DNA of 64,000 bases from Hellea sp. (GCA_020631215.1 JAHDHS010000004.1:59166-123165); one strand, 5' to 3'; positions 46,637 through 56,943 are shown, numbered from the stretch's first letter. Numbers and translations: made by a program. The notes: generated from the sequence alone by a model not told the origin.

Positions 46637-48121
46637 TTATTCTTCGACGATTTTCACGCGGAACTTACTGTCATATTCAGTTTTAAATTGGGCGCATTCT
46701 TCGGGAATGATCAATTTACCAACAAAGACCTCTTCGGCATAAGCACCTTTGATTTTCTGGAAGCAGAGTTCTTTTTCAACCGTTTTCTCAAACTCGCAAC
46801 GACGATCAATAGAGGCGCGCTCTTCGCTGATGAACTTCACCCATTTCTTGGCATTGCGCCCCTCGCGGGAAGATGCCGGAACATTGTTAAAGGCCTCAAC
46901 AGCAGCTTGTCGGCTTTTCGTGATCGGAGCCGCATCTTTCTGCGCTTCGCTCATCTCGCAATTCAGGCGATCCTGCTTTTGCGTCATCTCATAACGACAT
47001 GTTGCAATCAGCATCCATGATTTACCGGCATCATAACCTTTATTGATGGCCTCACGGAACGCCTTCTCTGATTTTTGGCACTGGCCTTCATTGTAAAGCG
47101 CCTCACCCAGATCCGCATAAAGCTTGGCTTGGCCGGAACTACTCGCAGCGCTTTCCAGAATAGGAATAGCTTTTTCATATTCGCGCGCTTGACGATAGAG
47201 TGTTGATAGTTGAACCAGCTTATCTGAGCTGCGGGAGATACGCCCGGCCTTCATTTCACGGTCCAGAATCTGAGCCGCCTGAAATGGCATGTCATAGAAG
47301 CTGTAATATTGCACGACCTTCATCAAATCCTGTTCGGAATTCAATGCGCCGCCCAGATAAAGCATCTTGGTGACTTCAAAGGCTTCCTGTTCACGGCCAC
47401 CATTGGCCAGCATGGACGCCCAGGCATCCCAAAGGGTTTTATCTTCGGGCCAGCGTTTGATCATCTCTTTGACGATATCGGCCTGACGGCCCTTCATGCC
47501 CAGATTGTTGAACAGAAAGTTCATTAGGTCAAAATGCTTACGCTCTTTCGGATTGGCTCGGTTGAACCATTTTTGTGCCCAAGGAAGCGCCTTGCTGTAA
47601 TTTTCGGATTGAACCCAGGCTTGAGTCAACATCTCAACATATTGCGGCTTTTCCTGACCGCCGCGATTGAGGTGATTTTCAAGCATTTGCGCGCCTTGCG
47701 CATATGAACCATTGGCAATCAGAAGCTGCGCGATATTCACCCGCAGGCTATCGGCTTCATTCGGCATAAGACCGCCGGCATTGATCGAGTTTTCAAATGA
47801 GCTGATCGCCTGCCCATATTGATTTTGCTCGTAATAGCTCGCGCCCATCATTTGGTAGATTGTGGAGCGCTCATAGGCATTGAGCTCCGGCAGAGCGATC
47901 GCTTGGTTAAGCTTGCCCAAAGCCGCAGCATGTTGACCGCTATTAATGAACTGTAGCGCCTCATTCACGACCTCACCGGCTTTGGCGCCAAATTGGCGGC
48001 CTTCCTGTGCTTGCGCATGGGCGGTATTGTCAACCAATGGCGTAAAATCCACAGCCGCGAAAGCCAGCAGGCTGGCTCCCATTAAAGTGGCTAATTTCTG
48101 GCTTATGGCAAGTTTAGACAT
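46637..48121 (-). CDS. TPR protein associated with the TonB system
   Basis: Signal-peptide-like N-terminus and TPR repeats; follows tonB/exbD/exbB genes as in TonB2-type clusters. Confidence 0.9.
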   Translation of the reverse strand: MSKLAISQKLATLMGASLLAFAAVDFTPLVDNTAHAQAQEGRQFGAKAGEVVNEALQFINSGQHAAALGKLNQAIALPELNAYERSTIYQMMGASYYEQNQYGQAISSFENSINAGGLMPNEADSLRVNIAQLLIANGSYAQGAQMLENHLNRGGQEKPQYVEMLTQAWVQSENYSKALPWAQKWFNRANPKERKHFDLMNFLFNNLGMKGRQADIVKEMIKRWPEDKTLWDAWASMLANGGREQEAFEVTKMLYLGGALNSEQDLMKVVQYYSFYDMPFQAAQILDREMKAGRISRSSDKLVQLSTLYRQAREYEKAIPILESAASSSGQAKLYADLGEALYNEGQCQKSEKAFREAINKGYDAGKSWMLIATCRYEMTQKQDRLNCEMSEAQKDAAPITKSRQAAVEAFNNVPASSREGRNAKKWVKFISEERASIDRRCEFEKTVEKELCFQKIKGAYAEEVFVGKLIIPEECAQFKTEYDSKFRVKIVEE

Positions 48122-48150
48122 GCTGTCGTCCTTTATAAATTGGCTGTGAC

Positions 48151-48780
48151 CTATTCAGGGATAATTTTACCGCGCTCATCTGTCAGGCGGAATGTGATCT
48201 TGGATTCAACGCCCGTCCGCGAGACAGAGCGGCCATCCACGATCTTTGGGTTATATTTCCACTTTTGAACGGATTTTGTCGCTGCGCGCTCAAACAGTTT
48301 TTGCGTGCAATATGTAGCTGTCACGTTGAAAGGCTGCCCTTCCGGTGACACGTCAAAACGCACACGGCAGTGACCTGATTTTTCAGCGCGGGGCGGCATG
48401 ATCGGCGGGATACGCACCAAAGGCTGCGCATCACGATCAGAGACCGCAATTTTGAAGTTCTGCTTGTCAATCTTGGGCGCTTCAAATTCAGGTATAGCGC
48501 CCTCAAGAGAGGCAATCCGCTCCGTCGGTTTATCGGCCTTCGCGCGTTCAATCATAGGCGGCGGCGGCGGCGTGACAACTTTTTTGACTTTGTCGACTTT
48601 GGTTTCACGCTGGATGACTTTGATGTCTTCCACTTTGGGATTAATCTCAAATGTACCAGTCTCAAGCTTTTCCTGAGGCTTAAATTCATCCGCAATCAAA
48701 AACCGCATCAGCATGAACAGAGCAATTGTTACAGCAGCCGCGACAGCCGCTCCAACAATAATACGTATAATGGAATTCAT
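48151..48780 (-). CDS. TonB family energy transducer
   Basis: TM anchor, 'VVTPPPPPMIERAKADKP', C-terminal 'KSGHCRVRFDVSPEGQPFNVTATYCTQKLFERAATKSVQKWKYNPKIVDG'. Confidence 0.9.
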   Translation of the reverse strand: MNSIIRIIVGAAVAAAVTIALFMLMRFLIADEFKPQEKLETGTFEINPKVEDIKVIQRETKVDKVKKVVTPPPPPMIERAKADKPTERIASLEGAIPEFEAPKIDKQNFKIAVSDRDAQPLVRIPPIMPPRAEKSGHCRVRFDVSPEGQPFNVTATYCTQKLFERAATKSVQKWKYNPKIVDGRSVSRTGVESKITFRLTDERGKIIPE

Positions 48781-48803
48781 TTTATTACTCCTTCTACCTG
48801 CAA

Positions 48804-49199
48804 CTATTCAGTACCAACGCGGGTATTGACGCCCAAATCCTGCATAAGTTCTTGAACCGACATCACGATGCCAACCTCTGCGTCCTTATCCGCTTTGATG
48901 ATCGCTTCCGCCTTTGGGCTTTCATCCAGGATGGACTTCACGATAGGGCGAATTTCCTCGACAGCATAAGGCCGTTTGTCGATCCAAACTTCATTTTGCG
49001 CGTTCACCGCAATCAGAATGGACGGCTTCCAGGCTTTATCCTGTGTGGCCTCTGGCTGGAACGGGTCAATTCCCGGCGTTTTCACGAAAACCGATGTTAC
49101 GATAAAGAAGATAAGCAAAATAAAGACGACATCCAACATAGGTGTCATGTTCAGTTCTGTATCCTCATCAGGAATCGTTGTACGACTACGTCTGGCCAT
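48804..49199 (-). CDS. exbD: ExbD/TolR family protein
   Basis: 'ELNMTPMLDVVFILLIFFIVTSVFVKTPGIDPFQPEA'. Confidence 0.95.
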   Translation of the reverse strand: MARRSRTTIPDEDTELNMTPMLDVVFILLIFFIVTSVFVKTPGIDPFQPEATQDKAWKPSILIAVNAQNEVWIDKRPYAVEEIRPIVKSILDESPKAEAIIKADKDAEVGIVMSVQELMQDLGVNTRVGTE

Positions 49200-49255
49200 A
49201 ATGTTACCTTATCACAATTTTCACAGAAACACAAATAGGAATAGCAGACGCCGCC

Positions 49256-49678
49256 CTAGGATTGCGTGTTTCGCAGAATTTCAATTTTAGAGTTAAGCCC
49301 TGACGAATCTAATCCGTCTTTAAGCTCAACCAATACGTTGTGTTGCGCTTTCTCATCCATTCGCAGGATAACCGCGGCCCCCGGCTTGTCCGCCAAGAGG
49401 CGTTCCACCGCGAGGGTGACACGGTCACAGCCCGTGCTGCGCCCATCTACTGAGCACTGATTGCGCCCATCCACATAGACCGTAATGGCCGGTGTATCAC
49501 TGGGCGGCGTATTCAAATCATCCGGCGGAGGCGGCGGCTGCGTTAAATCAATCGCGACCTCATCTAGGAAAGTTGCCGTGACGATGAAGAAGATGAGCAT
49601 GATAAACACGATGTCGAGCATCGGGGTCATATCAATTTCGGCTTCATCGGCCTGAGAGTTTCTACGTCCACGTCTCAT
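49256..49678 (-). CDS. exbD: ExbD/TolR family protein (second copy)
   Basis: 'EIDMTPMLDIVFIMLIFFIVTATFLDEVAIDLTQPPPPPDD'. Confidence 0.95.
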   Translation of the reverse strand: MRRGRRNSQADEAEIDMTPMLDIVFIMLIFFIVTATFLDEVAIDLTQPPPPPDDLNTPPSDTPAITVYVDGRNQCSVDGRSTGCDRVTLAVERLLADKPGAAVILRMDEKAQHNVLVELKDGLDSSGLNSKIEILRNTQS

Positions 49679-49699
49679 AATCTTACCTCTTTCGCGCTT

Positions 49700-50212
49700 T
49701 TAGTGTTGCAGATCATCCGCGAATCTTTGCGTTTCGCGGGCGCTCCAGCGCGGGAGTACAGTTGAAAAATACAGACCTGACAGCGCAACCAACATTCCGG
49801 CCATGGTCGGAATTGTGGCCCGGAAAACACCTTCCGCCATCAATCTGGCGTTCGATGATCCTGACAAAGCCATCACATCAAAGACCTGAATCATGCCTGT
49901 CACAGTGCCCAGCAGGCCGAGAAGCGGAGCCAAGGCCACCAATGTCTTGATGATGCCGACATTGGAGTCTGTGCGTTCTTTGACCTGGCTGATCATTTCA
50001 TCCCGGATGGCATGTGCCCGCCAGGAGTCTTTGTCTGCGCGGGCGTCCCACTCCGCCACAAGCCGGGCTTTCATCGGCTTGTGAGCAAAGAAATAATAGG
50101 CCAGCCGCTCCAGAATAAAGGTCCAGAGAAAGAATGTCAGAACCATAATTCCGATCAGAACATTTCCGCCTTGCGACAGAAATTCCTGTAGACCGTTAAA
50201 TACATTGGTCAT
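49700..50212 (-). CDS. exbB: ExbB/TolQ/MotA family protein
   Basis: 'IIKTLVALAPLLGLLGTVTGMIQVFDVMALSGSSNARLMAEGVFRATIPTMAGMLVALSGLYF'. Confidence 0.95.
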   Translation of the reverse strand: MTNVFNGLQEFLSQGGNVLIGIMVLTFFLWTFILERLAYYFFAHKPMKARLVAEWDARADKDSWRAHAIRDEMISQVKERTDSNVGIIKTLVALAPLLGLLGTVTGMIQVFDVMALSGSSNARLMAEGVFRATIPTMAGMLVALSGLYFSTVLPRWSARETQRFADDLQH

Positions 50213-50255
50213 CGTGAATTACCTCCTGCAATCAGATTAGCCAGCTCAGGCGTCA

Positions 50256-51674
50256 TTAGACGCCTGTGCCTTTTGTTTCGACGTGGCGTGCCACGATACC
50301 GGCTGATTGCTCTTCCAGCGTGCCCTGAATAGAGCGGGCCAGAGACGAACAGAAGCTGTGCAGGATAAGCAGCGGGATAGCCGCAACCAGACCCAACATT
50401 GTGGTCACCAGAGCTTCGGAAATACCACCGGCCATTAGCTGGGGATCGCCTGTTCCGTAGATCATCATGGCTTGGAAGGTTTTAATCATACCTGTCACTG
50501 TACCCAAGAGACCCAGTAGCGGTGCGATACCAGCCAAGAGTTTCAGTAGGTTCAGACCCAATTCAAATTTCGGAGATTCGCGCAAGATGGCTTCGTCCAG
50601 TTTCAATTCAACTGTATCAGCATCCTTATTAGCCGCGCCTTCATAAGCCATCATCACACGGCCCAGAGGGTTAGACTTGGAAGGTTGTGCTTTACGCTTT
50701 TGACCGCCAACGGCCATCTTCGTCATGAACAAACGGATCAGGTTCAGAACACCTAACAAGATCCCGATACCCGCCAACCACAGAATGATCAGACCGATTG
50801 TACCGCCGTGACCTTTTCTGAATGTCAGAGGGTTACCAAAACGCTCAACCGCTGTCGGGACACGCTCAAATGATTTTAGAAGCTCGCCGCGAGTCGGATC
50901 AATCGGCGCATAAACAATGCCGCCGGAAGATTTTGCAACGCTGCTTGCTGCGCTGGAAATCTGACCACCAGGCTGCTTTGGCAGCTTTGCCAGCAAAATG
51001 CCGCTGCTATTCTCTTCTGATGGGGCGCTATAGCCGAGGAAATCAGCAGAATCCGCTGTGAAAATCGAGAATGGACCGACGCGGGTCACAGATTGCTCCG
51101 CACCGTCATTCACATTGGCAACAGGCGCGCTAAAAGTTGCGACCTGACGCTGGGCTTTGATTTCCTGCAGCATCGTTTGATAGATCGCGCTCAGATCATC
51201 AGAGCTCGGCAGAGCTTTTGATTCTGCAACGCGTCCTAAAACTTCTGTCCGTGTCGGATATTGCGCTGTGATAAGCGAGTTATCCAAAAGCGCCTTAAAT
51301 TCACCGGCCTTTGAACGGGCCAGACCAAACACTTCACCAAAGTCACCTTGTGCTGCGCGCAATTCACCTTCGAGCCGGTCAATGGTCCGGCGATTCGCTG
51401 AGAAAGAGCTCTCAACACTGGAGGCTTTACGCTCAAGCGTCGCCAATTCACCGCGGGCTTGATTTAGCAAACCCTGCTGTTCATTGGCCCGCGCGCGGAA
51501 GCGCGCTTCGCGCTCACGGTTTTCGGCTTCAGTTTTAGCCGCATCCTGACGCACCTTGTTTAAAAGATCCGAGACAGATGTGATTTGTGCACTCGCCGGA
51601 ACGGCAGAGAACATAACAGCTGAGGCGACAACAGCCGTCGCAGCTTTGGTGAAAATTTTCATAGTCTTACTCAT
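50256..51674 (-). CDS. TtpC-like ExbB/TolQ/MotA protein with periplasmic coiled-coil N-terminus
   Basis: Signal peptide and long coiled coil, then 'LKLLAGIAPLLGLLGTVTGMIKTFQAMMIYGTGDPQLMAGGISEALVTTMLGLVAAIPLLILHSF'. Confidence 0.92.
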   Translation of the reverse strand: MSKTMKIFTKAATAVVASAVMFSAVPASAQITSVSDLLNKVRQDAAKTEAENREREARFRARANEQQGLLNQARGELATLERKASSVESSFSANRRTIDRLEGELRAAQGDFGEVFGLARSKAGEFKALLDNSLITAQYPTRTEVLGRVAESKALPSSDDLSAIYQTMLQEIKAQRQVATFSAPVANVNDGAEQSVTRVGPFSIFTADSADFLGYSAPSEENSSGILLAKLPKQPGGQISSAASSVAKSSGGIVYAPIDPTRGELLKSFERVPTAVERFGNPLTFRKGHGGTIGLIILWLAGIGILLGVLNLIRLFMTKMAVGGQKRKAQPSKSNPLGRVMMAYEGAANKDADTVELKLDEAILRESPKFELGLNLLKLLAGIAPLLGLLGTVTGMIKTFQAMMIYGTGDPQLMAGGISEALVTTMLGLVAAIPLLILHSFCSSLARSIQGTLEEQSAGIVARHVETKGTGV

Positions 51675-51692
51675 GATTAATTATCCCTACCT

Positions 51693-52454
51693 TTAATTTC
51701 CAACGCTCACAGGCGCATAGACGATGTCCGGGGCAGCTTCGCCTTTGGCGATACGCGTTGCCTGACGCATTTCAATTGCATCCGCTCCGCTCAGCACATC
51801 CCAAGAATTAGTATCCAGATTATAACGGGCGATTTCCGTCTCATCCTTTGTGACATAGACCAGTGCCGTCCGGCCGAAGCGGATGAAGTTAACGACATTA
51901 CCCGCCTTCGTCGGATGAGATCCTTCATAGCTATCGATACCAAGGCCATATGACACTTCGATTTTATAGGCATTAAGCACCTTACGATACTGCTCTGCCG
52001 GAGAGATGTCCGGATTGGCTAAGACCGCTTTGACGCTTTCAACTCTGGCAAGACGCTCACTCTTATTAAATGGAAGGTCAGAGTTCACACTGTCTTCGAG
52101 TGCCACAGCCATCTTTAGCATCATGGGCGACATACCCTGTTTGATCTGCTCAACTGTGCCGAGTTGGCGGCGCAAACTTGCGATTTCAGAGTCTTGAGAC
52201 GCCTTGAAAATTTCCTGCTGGGCAACAAAAAGCTCGATATTATCTTTCTGTTGCAGCACAGCCCGATATTCCCGGATCGCTGAGTCTGCTTGTTCGTCAA
52301 GGTTTTCCACCGTTTGCTGGGAAGCCGCAGAGGCCGCCGTCGATGACTTGGCTGTGTTAAGCGCGCTGTCCAGCTGGGCAAAAGCCGGCGACGACAACAT
52401 CGCTCCCACGGCCCCCGCCAGCCACAAACGCTTGGCTATTGAAGATTTAAGCAT
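51693..52454 (-). CDS. DUF3450 periplasmic coiled-coil protein
   Basis: 'DLPFNKSERLARVESVKAVLANPDISPAEQYRKVLNAYKIEVSYGLGIDSYEG...FIRFGRTALVYVTKDETEIARYN'. Confidence 0.88.
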   Translation of the reverse strand: MLKSSIAKRLWLAGAVGAMLSSPAFAQLDSALNTAKSSTAASAASQQTVENLDEQADSAIREYRAVLQQKDNIELFVAQQEIFKASQDSEIASLRRQLGTVEQIKQGMSPMMLKMAVALEDSVNSDLPFNKSERLARVESVKAVLANPDISPAEQYRKVLNAYKIEVSYGLGIDSYEGSHPTKAGNVVNFIRFGRTALVYVTKDETEIARYNLDTNSWDVLSGADAIEMRQATRIAKGEAAPDIVYAPVSVGN

Positions 52455-52523
52455 GGTTTCCTTCCAAGTTTACTATCGTTATTATAAGGCCCTTGATCAG
52501 GCTCTTTTCTGAAAATTTCACAG

Positions 52524-53339
52524 CTATTGCGCCGCGTCTGAGACTCGCACAGGCCCGATTAAAGGGCTTGGCGCACTCTCGCCGCGCGAAATACGGACAG
52601 CCTTACGAATGCCCATAAGCTCTCCGCCGGGTAATTTATCCCACTCGGTCGTTTCCGCATTGTAGCGGTAACCTTCTGAACTGTCCTGAGCCAGATAGAC
52701 GAGAGACAGACGTCCGAAATGCAGGTAATTGCCGTCTTTTAGCGAATCTTCTAGATCGGCCAATGTCGCGCCATTTTCCAGCGCCTCTGTCTGATCATCA
52801 GATAAAGCGCATTTAGATGAGCTTTGATTGGCCTCACATGCTGCAAAACGTCCGCCCGGATTGACGGGGTCATTGCCCGGATAGGATGACACTGAGTTTC
52901 CGTAATTTATTTCTACATCGTACAATGTCATGGCGAGACGGAAAAGCTCACTTTCGCCAATCGCGTCATTAGCCAATTTTTCTTTAAGGTTATCTAGGCG
53001 ATTGAACCGCTCCACACGGCGAAATGGCAGATCTTTATTGATCTCTTTTTCGATCTCACTGACCATACTCGCCACCAATGGACGAATTGTTTCCTTGGTC
53101 GCCGGTAAGGCGGCGATTTGAGCTCTTAAGCTACTGATCTGCCCTTCTTGCTGAGCCAGATAGGCCTCTTTCTGGGCGATCGACAGTTTCAGATCGGAGA
53201 TTTGCTGAAGCAGAGCTGTGTAAGTGTCTGCTCTGCTATCTGCGTCTTGTGCATTCGCTACGCTAATATGACCGCAGACTGACACCGCAATTACGGCACA
53301 AGCACTAAGCATTTTACGGGCGATTTTAGAGTTCACCAC
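52524..53339 (-). CDS. DUF3450 periplasmic coiled-coil protein (second copy)
   Basis: 'DLPFRRVERFNRLDNLKEKLANDAIGESELFRLAMTLYDVEINYGNSVSSYPG...HFGRLSLVYLAQDSSEGYRYN'. Confidence 0.88.
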   Translation of the reverse strand: MVNSKIARKMLSACAVIAVSVCGHISVANAQDADSRADTYTALLQQISDLKLSIAQKEAYLAQQEGQISSLRAQIAALPATKETIRPLVASMVSEIEKEINKDLPFRRVERFNRLDNLKEKLANDAIGESELFRLAMTLYDVEINYGNSVSSYPGNDPVNPGGRFAACEANQSSSKCALSDDQTEALENGATLADLEDSLKDGNYLHFGRLSLVYLAQDSSEGYRYNAETTEWDKLPGGELMGIRKAVRISRGESAPSPLIGPVRVSDAAQ

Positions 53340-53539
53340 TCACGTCCTCCTAGTTTCTGTCTGCCTTAAGGCATGTCTTTTCTCGCCGCTTACACGCGAC
53401 CGAGATGTTAATCAATCATTACCGAACATATATCGCAAGGAAAATCCGAAAAAAAATGACAATAACGTAAATTGTTATAATGTAACCGATTGAAATAATC
53501 AACTATGCAGCGCAGCTCTACAAAAAACGTGAAAAATAA

Positions 53540-53613
53540 TGGTTGGGGCGGCTGGATTCGAACCAACGATCACGGGATCAAAACCCGATGCCTTACCGCT
53601 TGGCTACGCCCCA
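53540..53613 (-). tRNA. tRNA-Gln (anticodon TTG), CCA encoded
   Basis: Minus strand TGGGGCGTAGCCAAGCGGTAAGGCATCGGGTTTTGATCCCGTGATCGTTGGTTCGAATCCAGCCGCCCCAACCA: cloverleaf, TTG anticodon, GGTTCGAATCC T-arm. Confidence 0.95.
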
Positions 53614-53815
53614 AAATAAAGAGCTTGTCTTGTGAGCGCGGTCTTTATGCCCTCGCAACCAAAAACGCAATGGGATTTTCGGCATAGTATCACACATTTT
53701 CAGGCAGATTGTCGCAATAGAGCTCTGTAAAAACCATTTGAATCTTAATCAGGATACCCTTATCGTTTATCGGTAAATTAAATTAAGCCCGCACAAACGG
53801 GTTATTGGAGTATCC

Positions 53816-55573
53816 ATGCGTCAGTTTTTCATCACCGTCATCGGCGTCATCGTCGGCATGTTCGCATTCTTCTTTGTATTGTTCCTTCTGTTGATGGGAA
53901 TCGGCGCAATCGGCGCCGCGACCTCTGGTGATGATGCCGGGGACACAGTTCTAACACTCGACCTGCGCAAGCCCATGCAGGATCATGACAGCTCTGCCTC
54001 TTTGTTTAACGCCAAGCCAAATTCGGTGATTACAACGGTCCGGGCTTTGAAGCGGGCCAAAACTGATGACGATGTGAAAGGCGTTTTTATTCGCGCTGAA
54101 AGCTTCGGCATGGCACCGGCCAGCGCCGAAGAGCTTCGACTGGCGCTTTTGGATTTCAAAACCAGCGGCAAATTCGTGATTGCCCACGCCCAAGGTTTTG
54201 AAAGCCCGTCTCTGATTCCCTTTCAAGTCGTCTCCGGCGCGGATGAGATCTGGATGCAGGACACAACCGGTTTTGCCATTTCCGGCATTCGCAGCGAATC
54301 AGAGTTTTACGGCGGCGTGTTTGAGAAAATCGGCGCAAAACCGCAATTCGAACAATTCCACGAATATAAGAACGCGGCCAATACATATACGCAAACAGGC
54401 TATACCGACGCCCACCGGGAAGCCGTGACGTCCTATCTGACGTCTCTTTATGACAACGCCACCGCCCATATCGCCGAAGACCGCGGTTTGGAATTGACAA
54501 CTTTACAGGGCCTGCTCGAATCCGCGCCGCACAGCGCAGAGGATGCTATGGCCGCCAAGCTGGTAGACAAGCTCGGCCATATTGAAACAGCGCGCGCCTA
54601 TGTTAAAAAGAAAGCCGGTGGGGACGACGTGACCTTTAAATCCATTCAGGACTACGGCTATGGTTACAGCAGCGGTAAAGATGCCATCGCCTTTATCGGT
54701 GGCCAGGGCCCGGTCGTGACGGGCGAGAGCAGCGCCGGGAGCCTCTTTAACTCTGCCGTCACCATGGGAGGTGACACGCTCGCGCAATCGATCGACAAAG
54801 CCGTCAAAGACAAATCTGTCAAAGCCATTATCTTGCGCATCAGCACGGGCGGCGGCTCTGCGGCGGCGTCCGATCAAATCCTGGCAGCCGCCGACCGCGC
54901 CCAAGAAGCCGGCAAGCCCGTGATTGTCAGCATGGGCCAATATGCGGCCTCTGGCGGATATTACGCGGCCGCCAAGGCCGACCACATTGTAGCCCTGCCC
55001 CAGACCATCACCGGATCCATCGGCGTGTTGGGCGGTAAGGTAGCCTTTGAGGACAGCTTTGCCAAAATCGGCTATAACATAGACGGCATCACAATTGGCG
55101 GCGATTATGCCGGAGCCTATTCCGTTGATGAGCCGTTCAACCAAAGTCAGCGTGCCGCCTTCCGCCAGCAAATGTCGGACATATATGAAGATTTCACGGC
55201 GCGCGTCGCCGAAGGCCGCAATATGCCGATTGAGCGCGTCAAGGAAATCGCCAAGGGCCGCGTCTGGACCGGCGCCCAAGCTAAGGAAATCGGCCTGGTC
55301 GACGAGCTTGGTGGGTTTGAAACCGCCCTCGCCGCCGCCAAACGCCTGGCTGAGATTGATGAAGACACCAAAGTCAAAGTCAAAATCTTCCCGCGGCCCA
55401 AATCCACCAGCGAGCAATTTGAAGAGCTGCTAAGCGGCAGCGCACAGCTCCAGTCAGACATCGAGGCCTTACGTGAAATCTCACAGCTCCCCGAAGTCCA
55501 AGCCGCCCTCAAAGCTCGCCGCGCCACACGCATTGGCAATGAATTATCCGCTGATATTCCAGAGATAAAATAA
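53816..55573 (+). CDS. sppA: Signal peptide peptidase SppA, 67K type
   Basis: 'RISTGGGSAAASDQILAAADRAQEAGKPVIVSMGQYAASGGYYAAAKADHIVALPQTITGSIGVLGGK'; N-terminal TM. Confidence 0.95.
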   Translation: MRQFFITVIGVIVGMFAFFFVLFLLLMGIGAIGAATSGDDAGDTVLTLDLRKPMQDHDSSASLFNAKPNSVITTVRALKRAKTDDDVKGVFIRAESFGMAPASAEELRLALLDFKTSGKFVIAHAQGFESPSLIPFQVVSGADEIWMQDTTGFAISGIRSESEFYGGVFEKIGAKPQFEQFHEYKNAANTYTQTGYTDAHREAVTSYLTSLYDNATAHIAEDRGLELTTLQGLLESAPHSAEDAMAAKLVDKLGHIETARAYVKKKAGGDDVTFKSIQDYGYGYSSGKDAIAFIGGQGPVVTGESSAGSLFNSAVTMGGDTLAQSIDKAVKDKSVKAIILRISTGGGSAAASDQILAAADRAQEAGKPVIVSMGQYAASGGYYAAAKADHIVALPQTITGSIGVLGGKVAFEDSFAKIGYNIDGITIGGDYAGAYSVDEPFNQSQRAAFRQQMSDIYEDFTARVAEGRNMPIERVKEIAKGRVWTGAQAKEIGLVDELGGFETALAAAKRLAEIDEDTKVKVKIFPRPKSTSEQFEELLSGSAQLQSDIEALREISQLPEVQAALKARRATRIGNELSADIPEIK

Positions 55574-55837
55574 ATTTCCGCTGACAGAGACGGGGGCATC
55601 AAGCCCCCTGGCAACCCTATATCGTCCAAGCGCACGCCGAGATAAATCATCATTGCGCGCTCGCCGGATTGGCTTGAAGAGCGACATCTATCATGGCCTC
55701 TAGGGACAATGAAATCACACGAACAATGTCCAATAACATTCCCTAACCTCTACCCGGGCTCGGCTATGTTACGGCATTACCCTCTTTCTTTGTGACGCAC
55801 TCATGTGAAATCGAGAGAGAACCATAACCTTTCCTTT

Positions 55838-55886
55838 CTTGTCATCCCGGACAAGCCGCAAAGCGGCGCGATCCGGGACTTCTTGA
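55838..55886. repeat. Dispersed palindrome, family C (gtcatcccggacaag...gatccgggac type)
   Basis: 'tcatcccggacaagccgcaaagcggcgcgatccgggactt'. Confidence 0.65.
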
Positions 55887-55990
55887 CTGTTTGTGGGTAA
55901 GAGGTCCGCCCCGCTCATCCCAGCCCCCACCTTCATGAGGATAAACTCCGGCTGGAACGCAGCCGTAAACGACCGATTGTGCGGTATGAC

Positions 55991-56153
55991 TTTTATTCTC
56001 CCTCTCCCAAAGGGAGAGGGTGGCTAGAGCGTTTTGAAAAAAACGCGGGAGTCGGATGAGGGGATATGATCCCGAGAATCATAATATCCAATCGAGGCTT
56101 GGAACCCCTCACCCACGGCTGCGCCGCACCCTCTCCCCATGGGAGAGGGGGAC
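55991..56153. repeat. Palindromic dispersed repeat, family A, copy 4
   Basis: 'ccctctcccaaagggagaggg...ggatgaggggatatgatcccgagaatcataatatccaatcgaggcttggaacccctcaccca...accctctccccatgggagaggggg'. Confidence 0.88.
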
Positions 56154-56158
56154 AATTT

Positions 56159-56836
56159 TTAAATCGGAGGGCGGTCTATCGGAGGAGAGACTCCCCGCGG
56201 GGGCGCACCGCTACTCGGCGGTGGGCTGTAGCCGCCGCTGAATTTATGTGTGGGCCGAAGTTCGTCGGGGGTTACTTCCAGCGGCAGGCAGCGCATAGTG
56301 TATTGGCGCTTTACTTGGGTCTCTTTGCGCTTCGGTTTCTTGGGCGGATTATTCATTTGGCTCGTCTTGATAACCGCCAATCTGTAATGTCCGAAACGAT
56401 CTGTCTTGGGCTTCCATTTGCAGGGTGTCTTGCGCGCATATTGTTTGGCAGGCCGATCAAAGCTTGGCCTTGGGGCTTTGGGGTAAGGGTCAGGACGATT
56501 GCGATTGGAACTGAAAATCTTGGCCTCGCGCCTTCGCCGTTCCCACGAAACCATCGCCATTTTCCCGCCCAGATCATCATGAACGCGCCGGCGGGTATTC
56601 GGGTCATGCCTTAGCAGTTCCCGCCGTTCATATTGCCGCAGCGTATAAATATGCCGCGCCATGCGCCGGGTCATACGTTGCATGCGCTGAGCATATCTAA
56701 GCACAAATTTCATATCCGGCATCGCCCGGTTCATCAGCCGCAGATAGACCATAATCAAAGTGTCCATCAAAGCCGAGGCGTAATCCGCCGTGCTGAGGGA
56801 CGCAGAGTCAGTCGTGATATGTCCGTCACTTTTCAC
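56159..56836 (-). CDS. Uncharacterised basic protein (paralogue of 45581..46285)
   Basis: See 45581..46285; conserved 'DLGGKMAMV.WERRRREAK' core; also abuts a family A repeat at its stop codon. Confidence 0.75.
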   Translation of the reverse strand: MKSDGHITTDSASLSTADYASALMDTLIMVYLRLMNRAMPDMKFVLRYAQRMQRMTRRMARHIYTLRQYERRELLRHDPNTRRRVHDDLGGKMAMVSWERRRREAKIFSSNRNRPDPYPKAPRPSFDRPAKQYARKTPCKWKPKTDRFGHYRLAVIKTSQMNNPPKKPKRKETQVKRQYTMRCLPLEVTPDELRPTHKFSGGYSPPPSSGAPPRGVSPPIDRPPI

Positions 56837-56943
56837 CCTTTAAAGGTGACACAGGATTTCAAAGCGGGGATACAAATTCTTTAAACGCCAGCAAATATGG
56901 GAAAACCACAAAATTTAGCGAGGAATGTAACATTCACGCCCAT

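Noticed and set aside
54503-55417. 304-aa minus-strand ORF antisense to sppA
   Set aside because: Overlaps the confident sppA CDS entirely; no domain evidence.
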